Assembly (NCBI GenBank): GCA_013398015.1
Contig: VZRR01011616.1
Coordinates: 1 to 64,000, forward strand
Source: Oreocharis arfaki
Lineage: Eukaryota; Chordata; Aves; Passeriformes; Paramythiidae
Length of the DNA: 64,000 bases
Direction of reading: 5' to 3'
Positions within the stretch are counted from its first letter, which is position 1, and each line of letters begins with the position of its first letter. Under the pieces are notes generated by a model, which ran no database searches, had not been told where the DNA came from, and saw nothing but the letters and a program-made list of their open reading frames with translations. Below are positions 51,766 through 60,594 of this stretch, piece after piece. Position numbers and translations under genes: made by a program.

Positions 51766-53175
51766 GCCGTTAAACAAAAGTGTAAATCGGAAAGACAGGG
51801 GAGGGAGAACATGGAGAACATGTAGGAAATCATCAGCTTCCAGCTCAGGTTAGGCATTTCTGCAAAGGCCATTGAGTATTAAATACACAGGCTGACTACA
51901 GCATTTCTTCTCATCTAAAAGATCTTTTCCACTCACAGTACATACAAAGCCAGCCCGTGACCTGACGAGTCAGTCTGGGTTGTATTTCCAATACTATCTC
52001 CAGGCAACACTTCTGTTTTTCTTACCTCTTGTTGACTACAATCAGAGAGAGTTTCTCCATCACTACTCATCTATTCTTTTCAACTCATTTTGCTCAGGAA
52101 GTAAAGCATCAGTAAAGCCTTGTAGGCTTGATTTTATCTTAAGAGGAGCGGCCAGCCATTTCATAGAATGCAACTCATTTACAAGTAAATAATCCTTTTT
52201 TTGGTGCAGGAGACATTAAGCAACATAGCTTCTCTCCTTATATTCCAGCTGTTCTTCTAGACACATATTTAACTTCCAAAATTTCTCTCAAGCCAGTCAT
52301 GCCATCCTCTTCTCAAACATCCTTGGGCTCTGACATTCTAGCCTTCTCCTCTCCCTCCTGCAGTTTCTTGTCTACATTCATATTGCAGAGCTTCTTCACC
52401 AACTACCAAATACCAAATAGTTTTGTACAGGGGGCTGGGGGGTTGTGCATAGTAATACATTATTACCTGCCTGCCACATGCATTAAATAAATTAATTTCA
52501 CAATCTAGTAACGTCACTGCTGTGCATGACATGTTAAGAGTCAGAGCTGTGCCTTTCCAACAGTGCAAGATTACCAGAAGCACAAGTTTATCAGCAACCT
52601 GAGGGTTTCATCTTTTTAAGGGTTCACAAAACCCACACGGTATGTGGAACACTAGAGCTAACAATTGTCAGTCTCTGCCGATAGAATTAGACTGGAAGTC
52701 CCATGCACATGACAAACCCTGGACACATGTCAAAGGGCAGATCCTGTGCCTCGGAAACGACAAGACTCTTGTGCAATTTTTACATTGCCCCTCACTTGGA
52801 ACTCTGTCCAGAAATGCAGTATAGATCCAAATCTACAAACAGCTGTAAATTATTAAAACACATTCGGAGAAGATTTATGAAAGTTCCACAGATCATTTTT
52901 GTATTAAGTTTTCAAAATTTCATTCTTCTGTATTCTTATATTCTGATCTCTTTGGAGCTCCAGAACTGAATTCAGCTTTCCAAGAATGGTCCTGTCAGGA
53001 CAGGCAGCCCAGGTTTTTTCGCCTGTGTCACTCTGGACTTGGCCAACATGGAAATACGTCACTGTGGACTGGCAAAAACCTTTGGATATATTTTAACCCA
53101 GTTTTTCCTAAGGTTAGGAGGGAATTTCCTTTAAATCAGTACCTTAAATCTGGTTGTGGTGACTTTATGATGTTG
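51766..53175. other. Unique sequence upstream of the provirus
   Basis: No gene or repeat family is supported. The last 180 bases (from about 52993) contain further TGT-type starts that could belong to a longer LTR, but the terminal inverted repeat favours a start at 53176. Confidence 0.5.
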
Positions 53176-53555
53176 TGTCCCCTATCACCGCTCTATGTCC
53201 AGAAATGAATCCTGTGCCTTTCCATGGCTTTAAACTGAGCCTGAGATGGGGGAGAGAAAAAAAACTGAGCAAACCTTTCAAAGCAGTTTGTGTTCAAGGA
53301 CACAGATACACACTCCTTTGCATTCTCCTGCTGTGGCAAAAAGAGCGGAGGAAGCACCCTTCCTGCTTTTCAGACAGCTTTTAGCTCTGCTACTCCGGAG
53401 AGATGGAGAATTTTTCCTGGGACTTTGGCTTCTTCTTCTTCTCTTCTGGAATGGTTCAGAACACCAAAACTCACTGGGAGAACTCTCCACCAAGGCCCAG
53501 TGGGGGCCCAGGCTGAAAAACCCAGCTCTGAAGAGGAGGAGAGAGACCACACACA

Positions 53556-53561
53556 CAGAAG
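53556..53561. repeat. Target-site duplication, left copy (CAGAAG)
   Basis: CAGAAG directly precedes the TG of the nested LTR and recurs exactly at 54088-54093, directly after its CA. Confidence 0.88.
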
Positions 53562-53758
53562 TGTTGCAGTGCTGGGTGTTGCTTAGCTGCTGCAGCTTTC
53601 CCTGGGAGCGCAGCGGGGGCTTTTTGGGACAAGGCAGGGATTCTCTGCCCTCCTGCAGTCCATCTCGGACTCCCCGCACCGCTGCTCCAGCTGCCAGCCT
53701 GCAACTTCAGTGATGGCAAAGGAGGTGAGAAGGCTCTCCTCATGGCACTGCAAAGGTC

Positions 53759-53764
53759 TTTATT
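53759..53764 (-). terminator. Polyadenylation signal of nested LTR
   Basis: On the minus strand GCATGGAATAAAGACC contains AATAAA, roughly 200 bases before the LTR 3' end at 53562. This block is absent from the related LTR at 8947-9260. Confidence 0.6.
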
Positions 53765-53786
53765 CCATGCTGCCTCCCCAAAGCCT

Positions 53787-53810
53787 GGGGCCAGCACACG
53801 GGCTGGCCCC
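53787..53810. repeat. 9-bp inverted repeat at the indel edge
   Basis: GGGGCCAGC (53787-53795) pairs with GCTGGCCCC (53802-53810) across loop ACACGG. The right arm contains the breakpoint that separates the long and short LTR forms. Confidence 0.85.
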
Positions 53811-54087
53811 CAAAGGCAGAGGAGAGGAGCTGTTGGCAGGCTGCTCCCAGGGGCAGAGAGAGAGAGAGAGCCACATGGCTTGGAGCCTCAGTTTACCCGG
53901 GTACCAGGGGGGCGGGGAGAGCACATGGGCAAATGGTTTCAGGGCACAGGGGTGGTACATGGGCGGTGTTGGGATACAGGAACCAATAGGGAGAACTCGA
54001 GGAGTGGCCAGGACTAGGGGTAGGGGAAGGAGGGAGACCCCATGGAGAGGGCAGGAAGTGATCAGTAAGAGGGGGTACAGTGCCACA

Positions 54088-54093
54088 CAGAAG
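54088..54093. repeat. Target-site duplication, right copy (CAGAAG)
   Basis: Exact partner of 53556-53561. It fixes the insertion boundaries of the nested LTR. Confidence 0.88.
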
Positions 54094-54323
54094 GGCTCTA
54101 AACCAGGTTTCTCTCCAAAGCGAGAGATTTTATTATTTAGCATTATTATTCCTTTCCCATGTGTTTGTTAAATAGATAGGTTTTTTTCCCTTTCACTTTC
54201 CTCTGAGGAATATTTCTTTCCTGAACCTTGTGGGGGAGGGGTGGCTGTAACCTGCCTTCTATTGGAGGATGTTCAAATTCAGACATTCCTCCAAATTTGT
54301 CTCAAACCGGGGACAATAATTAG

Positions 54324-54341
54324 TGGTGCCCAATGCGTGGC
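54324..54341 (+). promoter_or_regulatory. Primer-binding-site-like sequence of the provirus
   Basis: TGGTGCCCAATGCGTGGC begins with TGG, complementary to the CCA tail of tRNAs, and lies 8 bases after the LTR end. ERVL elements are named for a leucine tRNA primer, and a TGGTG start would suit that group, but I cannot assign the tRNA from this decayed copy. Confidence 0.6.
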
Positions 54342-55070
54342 CTGGAGGGAAGTGAAAAAACTGTACTAATTACATTTTTATTTGTTTTTAATTACTTTAT
54401 ATCAGGGTAGAGTAGTCACCATGTCGGTTGAGCTCATAATGCCTCTCTGGCTTGAGGTATTATGTCTTTCTGGTCCCTAGGCCTGCTTGCCTGTCCACAA
54501 ATTGCTCTGGTTTTGTCCCTGGTTCATAACTTTTACCAAGCAGGGGCACAAATCCACATTTCTATTTTCTTGTGCTCCGTAATAATGATTTATAAGAAGT
54601 TAACAAAGGTACTGGCAGTTGTTCAAAATGTGTATGATATGTGGTTTCTCCGTCCTAATCCCAGTCCTAGTTTCAGTAGCCTGTTTTGGGGTTTATTAGT
54701 AATTGCACCCAGTTTGTTAGGGGAGGAGGAGATGAGGTTATCCAGCCTTTCATCTCCTTCCCCTTTAAATTTGATACATTACGTTTTGAGAATGTTCAGT
54801 TTCCCCTGGATGTTGAAGAGACCACCTTCCTGGTATTTTATCTGGTAAGCTTCCTCTATACAGTTTGCAGCTTGTCTAGAATGAGAGTTCAGATTTCCAG
54901 GGTGACTGACAAAAGACCTGACCCAGGTGTGGAAAATCTTGAGTGGTGTGAGGAATGAGAGTATATGGGCCAAACCCTGAAGGAATTCTCTGACACAATA
55001 GCTTGGAATTTTCCCCCTGAACAAATTCAGAACCCGGCTGAGATGGGGAAATACCTAGAATAGAAGTGCA
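54342..55070 (+). other. Proviral leader and unreadable 5' gag
   Basis: This stretch is between the primer site and the first readable gag block. An ATG at 54421 (ATGTCGGTTGAG) could be the original gag start but meets a stop soon. Short frames (54462-54848, 54686-54958) overlap in different phases, as expected for a frameshifted gag N-terminus. Confidence 0.5.
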
Positions 55071-55315
55071 ATGACAATTCTAATGAGAAAAAAGCTCATT
55101 GCAACATGCTGGACCCTGGCATATGCTTATTGCACACTGCTAGGTACTGTAGGGCAGCAGATAAAGGCAGAGGGGCAGGAAGACAAATCAGCAGACACTG
55201 CAGTCACTCAGGCTGCAGCCAAACCAGACAGCGAGCCTAAGCCTTTGGCAGCTGCTCCAGTCACAAGGAAAAAGCACACAACCAGAACCAACTGCCCACT
55301 GAAAGATGATGATGG

Positions 55316-55359
<44 letters not shown>

Positions 55360-56415
55360 GTGATGATGATGGTGATGATGATGATGAGGATTGGAGTGAA
55401 GGATCCTCAAAGATAGCAACTGACTCAGGCACAGAAACCATTATTGAGTCCACGTCCATAAAGGACTTTCGTAGCCTAAGAACCAGATGGCTTGATGAAC
55501 CCATAATTTGTTGGATGGTCCGCATCTGGGAAGCTGCGGGTAAAGCAGCATGATGTAAAGCTGGACGGTACTGAAGCAAGGCATTTGGGATCCCTGTCAT
55601 GTGATCTGGCTATTGACCAACTGATAAAAAGGGGTGCTGACTCTGTCAGTCTCTGGACACTGGTCTTAAAAGGTGCGAGGGAAAGATACCTGTGGGGTGA
55701 TGATTTCTATATGCAACAAACACAGTGGAAGACCATAGAACAAGGGATCCAATGCTTGAGAGAACTAGTGGCGGTAGAGATTCTCTACACGAATGACCCA
55801 GGAGTCCAGACAGAGTCCCGGTTAACCCAGTGGTGTGGCAAAAACTCATATGACTAGGGCCAGAAGAATACTCTTCTGCTTTAGCAATGATGAAACCAGA
55901 GGACGATGGGAATGAGACCATGTGGGATATGGCAACAAAGCTCCGACCATACGCAGATACTGTGCATGGCCCAACGCATGCAAGAATCGCCGCTGCGGAA
56001 ACACGTCTGCAGAAAGTGGAAATAAGATGGAGAAGAAACAGCAGGAACTCAAGAAGAAGATTAAAGAGGGCCTTCTCCAAATCTCGGCAGTACAGATCAG
56101 AGATTCTGTTACCAGATGCAGACATCCCTGAGAGAGAGAGAAGGTACACCCCTTACAGGCAAGCTGTGGTTCTTCCTGTGTGATAGTGGGGAAGACACGA
56201 GGAGGTGGGATAGACAAGCCGCTTCTGCTCTGGCAGCACGAGTGTGTGAATTGAAGGAATGTATGATTCAGAGAGGAAGTTCCACCAAAAAGGAAGTAGC
56301 TCCAGTTGCTTGTAGCCAAACTGCCAGATATGATGGAGGAGAAGGTGACATGTCCGATCCCCTTGAGGAGACCTCTAAAACGTACACCCAGGAAAGGAAG
56401 GATAACCAGAACTAG
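55071..56415 (+). pseudogene. gag: Broken ERVL-like gag
   Basis: Gag would form the inner structural proteins of the particle. Readable blocks alternate between frames: 55071-55553 (160 codons), then to 55857, then about 55887-56030, then about 56020-56131, and finally 56116-56415. The first block contains an Asp-rich tract coded by a GAT repeat, followed by WLDEPIICWMVRIWEAAGKA. The second has RERYLWGDDFYMQQTQWKT and GIQCLRELVAVEI, the third PTHARIAAAETRLQKVE, and the last LWFFLCDSGEDTRRWD. Block order and wording match avian ERVL gag as I know it. At least four frame changes separate them, and the frame ends in TAG before pol. No CCHC zinc knuckle was found. Clearly non-functional. Confidence 0.75.
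55305..55392 (+). repeat. (GAT)n repeat inside gag
   Basis: About 29 nearly uninterrupted GAT/GGT codons in phase with the gag block, encoding an Asp run with three Gly. The longest pure GAT run is about 14 units. The trinucleotide unit keeps the frame open. Confidence 0.95.
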
Positions 56416-56455
56416 AGGGGCCCTGCCTCTAGCCATGTAGAAGCCAGGGAAAAAT

Positions 56456-57373
56456 GTGGTTTTTGGGCTGTGTGGACTCATTGGCCTGGCACACCAGAAC
56501 CACAAAAAATATGATGCCTTGGTCGACACTGGTGCACAGTGCACAATAATTCCATCGCAACACGTGGGGACAGAATCTATTTCTATTGCTGGCATGACAG
56601 GTGGATCACAGGATTTGACCGTGGTAGAAGCCGAGGTGAGCCTAACTGGAAATGAGAGGAAGAAACCTCTCATTGTGACTGGCCCAGAGGCCCCGTGCAT
56701 TTTGGGCATAGACTTCCTCCGAAGCGGGTATTTCAGAGACCCAGAGGAACTTAGGTGGGCATTTGGGATAGCTGCTCTGGAGACAGAGAGCATTAAGGAA
56801 TTGAACACCTTGCCTGGTCTATCAGAGAACCCAACTGCAGTAGGCCTTCTGAAGGGGGAAGAACAACGAGTACCAGTTGCCACCTCGACAGTGCATCGCT
56901 GGCAGTACCAGACAACTCGAGATGCTGTGATTCCCATCCACAAGATGATCCGTAAGCTGGAGAGCCAAGGGGTGGTCAGCAAGCCCCACTCACCCTTCAA
57001 CAGCCCCATCTGGCCAGTGCGCAAGTCTGACGGAGAATGGAGATTGACTGTGGACTATCGTGCCTTGAATGAAGTGACTCCACCGCTGAGCGCTGCCGTG
57101 CCGGACATGCTGGAGCTCCAGTACGAGCTGGAGTCCAAAGCAGCAAAGTGGTATGCCACTATTGACATTGCCAATGCATTTTGCCCCATTCCTCTGGCAG
57201 CAGAATGCAGGCCTCAGTTTGCCTTCACCTGGAGGGGCGTGCAGTATACCTGGAACCAACTGCCCCAGAAATGGAAGCACAGTCCCACCATTTGCCATGG
57301 ACTGATCCAGACTGCTCTGGAAAAGGGTGAGGCTCCAGAACATCTGCAGTACATCGATGACATCATTGTGTAG
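56456..57373 (+). pseudogene. pol: Broken pol: protease and reverse transcriptase N-terminal part
   Basis: A 305-codon open block. Protease: the aspartic active site ALVDTGAQC has D24-T25-G26, and ILGIDFL near residues 82-88 is the usual later protease motif. Reverse transcriptase follows: NSPIWPVRKSDGEWRLTVDY, motif A ATIDIANAF with D237, and motif C YIDD with D301 and D302. The catalytic aspartates are therefore retained in this block. The frame is cut by TAG (57371-57373) directly after YIDDIIV, a second in-frame stop follows at 57386-57388, and the next block continues in another frame. It lies 40 bases after the gag stop, in a different frame, as is usual for a pro-pol region read by suppression or frameshifting. 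Confidence 0.88.
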
Positions 57374-57390
57374 GGGAACACCGCATAGAA

Positions 57391-58230
57391 GTGTTTGAGA
57401 AAGGAGAGAAGATCATCCAGATTCTCCTGAAAGACGGTTTCACCATCAAGAAGAGCAAAGTCAAGGGACCTGCTCAAGAAGTCCAGTTCCTGGGAGAGAA
57501 ATGGCAAGATGGATGGCATCAGACTCCCACCAAGGTCATCAATAAGATCACCACAATATCTCCACCAACGAACAAAAAGGAAATGCAAGCTTTTTTAGAT
57601 GCCACAGGCTTTTGGAGAATGCACATTCCTGAGTACAGCCAGATTGTGAGCCCTCTCTACCTGGTTACACATAAAAAGAACAATTTACCCTGGGGCCCTG
57701 AACAGCAAAAAGCCTTTGCCCAGATTAAGCAGGAAACCACTCATGTGGTAGCCCTCGGCCCAGTCAGGATGGGACCAGAGGTAAAGAATGTGCTCTACTC
57801 TGCAGCCGGGAACAATGGACTGTCCTGGAGCCTTTGGCAGAAGGTGCCTGGTGAGACTCGAGGCCGACCTCTGGGATTCTGGAGCCGAAGCTACAGAGGG
57901 TCTGAAGCCAACTACACCCCAACAGAGAAGGAAATCTTGGCAGCCTATGAAGGAGTCCAAGCTGCCTCAGAGGTAGTAGGCGCTGAAGCACAGCTTCTCC
58001 TGGCACCCCAACTACTGGTGCTTGGGTGGATATTCAAAGAAAGATTCCCTCTACCCACCACACCACCAATGCCACTGGGAGAAAATGGATTGCCCTCATC
58101 ACACAAGCGTGCCCATATTGGAAAACTGATTTTGTTCAGGGATTTTGGAAATAATCCTGGATTATGGAAATCCAGGGATTTTGGAAATAATCACAAATTG
58201 GCCCGAAGGTGGAAACTTTGGTCTCACTGA
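57391..58230 (+). pseudogene. pol: Broken pol: reverse transcriptase thumb and connection
   Basis: The RT reading resumes in a new frame with GEKIIQILLKDGFTIKKSK, then TNKKEMQAFLDATGFWRMHI, PLYLVTHKK and PWGPEQQKAFAQIKQE, which is the usual RT thumb/connection order in retroviruses. GRPLGFWSRSYRGSEANYTP and TEKEILAAYEGVQA mark the start of the RNase H-like connection. Towards the end a 36-bp duplication (58137-58192) disrupts the text, and the next readable part is in another frame. The block ends at TGA (58228-58230). Confidence 0.82.
58137..58192 (+). repeat. 36-bp tandem duplication in pol
   Basis: CAGGGATTTTGGAAATAATC occurs at 58137-58156 and 58173-58192, unchanged. The spacing of 36 keeps phase, so the duplication itself adds 12 codons and is not the frameshift. 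Confidence 0.92.
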
Positions 58231-58755
58231 TAAGGAGGAACAAGAACAAGTGACACGTGCTGAGGAAGCTCCACCGTACAACCAACTGCCAGCAGAAGAC
58301 ACACACTATGCTCTTTTCACTGACCATTCTTGTCACATAGTAGGAATGAAGCAAAAGTGGAATGCCGTATGGAGTCCCACACGACAGGTAGCAGAAGCTA
58401 CTGAAGGAGAAGGTGGATCAAGCCAACTTCCTGAACTCAAAGCCGTTCAACTGGCCCTGGACATTGCTGGAAGAGAAAAGTGGCCAAAGCTCTACCTCTA
58501 CACTGATTCATGGATGGTAGCCAAAATGCTCTGTGGGGGTGGCTGGAAAAATGGGAAAAGGCTAATTGGCAGCATGGGGGAAAACCAATCTGGGCTGCTG
58601 AAGAGTGGAAGGATATTGCCGTCCGGGTAGAAAAGCTACCTGCAGAAGTCCGACATGTAGATGCCCATGTTCCCAAGGGTAGGGCTAATGAGGAGCACCG
58701 AAACAGTGAGCAGGCAGATCAGGCTACAAAGATAGAGGTGTCACAGATAGACTGA
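58145..58755 (+). pseudogene. pol: Broken pol: RNase H
   Basis: In the frame 58145-58630 the RNase H order is visible: YALFTDHSCH, which holds the first catalytic Asp but has His where Gly is normal in the TDGS motif; SSQLPELKAVQLALDIAG with the catalytic Glu; and LYLYTDSWMVA with the second Asp. Around 58525 the reading moves to the frame 58510-58755, with ALWGWLEKWEKANW, VRHVDAHVPKG and ending at TGA 58753-58755. One frameshift therefore splits the domain. RNase H would remove the RNA strand during reverse transcription. Here it is a relic. Confidence 0.8.
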
Positions 58756-58875
58756 GATTGGAAACACGAGGGAGAGTTGTTCCTTGCTCAATGGGCCCGC
58801 GATGCCTCGGGCCACCAAGGCAGAGATGCCACCTATAAGTGGGCACGAGACTGAGGAGTGGATCTAAGCATGGAC
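58756..58875 (+). pseudogene. pol: Integrase N-terminal remnant, truncation point
   Basis: About 40 codons after the RNase H stop still read like the start of integrase (FLAQWARDASGHQGRDATYK), the region of the HHCC zinc-binding domain. An in-frame TGA interrupts it, and retroviral similarity ends near GCATGGACAG. No catalytic core, env-like frame or 3' LTR follows. Confidence 0.62.
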
Positions 58876-59756
58876 AGATATAAAGGGCTATGAAATTATT
58901 TGTCTTGCTATAAAGAGATTTTCCATTCTTTTAGTGTGTTTCCTTCCCTATGTCTGACAAAATCAGACCATCTTCAAAGAGGGCAGTGGTTTTCCTAGCT
59001 GGAACAGGCTTTGCTGGCTCCCAGAAGTAGCACGTAAAAGGAATTTCCAAGTGCTACAGGTTGTTTATTGCGAGCACAAGAGGCTACGTGCAGGTGAATA
59101 TTGGTTCTTGATAGTACCATGAACCCTGCTGTAATCTGTCTCTCAGAGAGGAGTGCAAATTCTGAAGAACATTGTGGTGCCTGCTTAGTAGCAACTTAGT
59201 GGACAGAACTGATAATTGAGTGTAGGTTACTGAAGATCAGTTTTGGTCGCAAAAATGGTATGTGTTAGTATCTGAAAATGTCAGAAAATCCCATTGAAAC
59301 ATCATGCTTTCATAATTAATAACTCTGAGGCCTGCTGGTATACTTTTTTTTGATTCACTTTTTTGATAGAGGTTACAGAAATACTTACCACATAAAATAA
59401 ATAATATAGGTCACTAGAAGAACATGTACAGAAATCTACAAAAACATTGTGGTACTTTTTTTTTCATTGCTTTTGATTTTATCTCAGTATTTTCAGACTT
59501 TCAGACTAAACAATGAAAATAAAATAGAAAACTGTAAAAAAAACCACTTCATCTCCTACTGGGTTCCAAGGTAGGTAATAATTTGTTTGTTTGTTTGTTT
59601 GGGGGTTTGGGGGGTTTTGTTGTTGCTATTTTTACGAAGAATGATATTTTCTTAGCTCATTCCAGTTGGGGGAGAAGTTATATGTAATGTCCATATTATA
59701 CAAAAAACACAGTAGATGCTGATTTTGGACTTTAGGGAACACAACCATTTTCTCCC
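58876..59756. other. Unique sequence after the provirus truncation
   Basis: No retroviral similarity is recognised. A (GTTT)n run lies at 59582-59600, followed by G/T-rich sequence. No gene is supported. Confidence 0.55.
59582..59600. repeat. (GTTT)n short repeat
   Basis: Nearly five TTTG units, followed by GGGGGTTTGGGGGG. Confidence 0.9.
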
Positions 59757-60594
59757 TGTGTTTACCTGGCAATGTTTTAGAAGTGGGAGGGGCTACAGGG
59801 GTGTCATCTGTGAGAAGCTCCCAGAAGCTTCTCCCACGCTGGTCAGAGCCAAAGCCAGATGGCTCCAGGATGGACTTGCTGTTGGCCAAGGCCAAGGTTG
59901 AGCCCATCAGTGGCAGAGGTAGTATCTCTAGAAGAACATATTTGAGAGAGGGGAAAAAGCTTGCTGTGCAGCAGTAGTCAAAAGAGTAAGAATATGTGAG
60001 AGGAACAACTCTGTAGACACTCAGGTCAGTGCAGAAGGAGGGGGTGGAGGTGCTCTAGGAGCTGGAGCTGAGATTCCCCTGCAGCTGTGGAACACTCAAT
60101 GAAGGTGCACTCATGGGGTGCACAGATCCACTTGCAAGCCCTGGAGAACTCCACACAGGAGCAGGCGAATGGAAGCTATGACACCATGAGAAGCCCGTGC
60201 TGGAGTGAGGGAAAAATGTGAGGAGTCCTCCCACTGAGGAGGAAGGAACATCAATGAGTGATGAAGTGACCACAACCACTGTTCTCTGTCCCCCTGTGCT
60301 GCTAGGAGGAAGGAGGTGAAGAATTCAGCAGTGAAGTTGAGCCCAGGAAGAAGGGAGGAGCGGGCAAAGGGTGTTTTATTTCTTATTACCCTACTCTGAC
60401 TTAATTGGTAATAAATTAATTTTTTTCCCCACATTTGTTTTGCCCATGACAGTAATTGCTGAGTGATCTCTCCCTATTCTTAGCCCGATCCATGAGCCTT
60501 TTGTTGTATTTTTTCTCCCCTGCCCAGTGGAAGAGGAGAGAGATAGAGACATTTTGGTGTGCACCTGGTGTTCAGATGGGGTTAAACCACCACA
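59757..60594 (+). mobile_element. Solo LTR of a second large avian ERV family
   Basis: The left end TGTGTTTACCTGGCAATG and right end GTTAAACCACCACA bound an 838-base element that I recognise as a common avian ERV LTR type. Internal landmarks in order are GGGGCTACAGGGGTG, GAGAAGCTCCCAGAAGCTTC, a TATA-like ACATATTTGAGAG near 59937, CAGTGCAGAAGGAGGGGG, and AATAAA at 60410-60415 followed by a T/C-rich U5. No target-site duplication is clear (CTCCC on the left, CATTG on the right). No internal genes are adjacent. It is not the missing 3' LTR of the provirus, because its sequence is unrelated to 53176-54315. Confidence 0.8.
60410..60415 (+). terminator. Polyadenylation signal of solo LTR
   Basis: AATAAA in TTGGTAATAAATTAAT, followed by a T/C-rich run. 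The position fits R/U5 of the LTR at 59757-60594. Confidence 0.65.

Larger units (their letters stand above)
53562..54087 (-). mobile_element. Nested solo LTR, ERVK-like, long form (526 bp)
   Basis: The ends are TGTTGCAG...GTGCCACA, enclosed by perfect CAGAAG duplications. The insertion lies inside the ERVL-like 5' LTR. The family is the same as the solo LTR at 8947-9260, but this copy carries an extra 221 bases (53584-53804) with AATAAA on the minus strand (complement of 53759-53764). That signal, placed towards the left end, implies a minus-strand orientation opposite to the host provirus. It also holds a 9-bp inverted repeat (53787-53795 with 53802-53810). High identity to the other copy indicates a fairly recent spread, later than the provirus it interrupts. 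Confidence 0.9.
53176..54315 (+). mobile_element. 5' LTR of the ERVL-like provirus (608 bp without the insert)
   Basis: The left end TGTCCCC (53176-53182) and right end GGGGACA (54309-54315) form a perfect 7-bp terminal inverted repeat, and the right end sits 8 bases before the primer-binding site. Removing the nested LTR and one copy of its 6-bp duplication leaves about 608 bases, a normal size for ERVL LTRs. The joined flanks read on from ACACACAGAAG to GGCTCTAAACC. The left boundary could also be slightly further left, since TGTTGTG precedes it. Confidence 0.7.
53176..58875 (+). mobile_element. 3'-truncated ERVL-like provirus, inactive, with a nested solo LTR
   Basis: Order on the plus strand: 5' LTR (53176-54315, split by another LTR), primer-binding-site-like sequence (54324-54341), gag relic, protease, reverse transcriptase, RNase H, and the first part of integrase. 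The gag and pol reading resembles the avian ERVL group, which normally lacks env. The element stops abruptly at about 58875, with no integrase core and no 3' LTR, so the right target-site duplication is lost too. Coding regions are broken by many frameshifts and stops, as detailed in the sub-entries. It cannot produce particles or move by itself. Confidence 0.85.

Noticed and set aside
53710..54171. Open frames of 91-153 codons across the nested LTR (both strands), with near-identical frames at 8912-9422
   Set aside because: Their similarity comes from two copies of one LTR, not from a shared gene. They cross LTR ends and the GA repeat.
55208..55600. 130-codon minus-strand frame rich in Ser
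   Set aside because: It is the complement of the GAT repeat in gag, so it reflects composition only.
59757..60594. Idea that this LTR is the 3' LTR of the provirus at 53.2-58.9 kb
   Set aside because: It starts and ends with different sequence from the 5' LTR and shares no long block with it.
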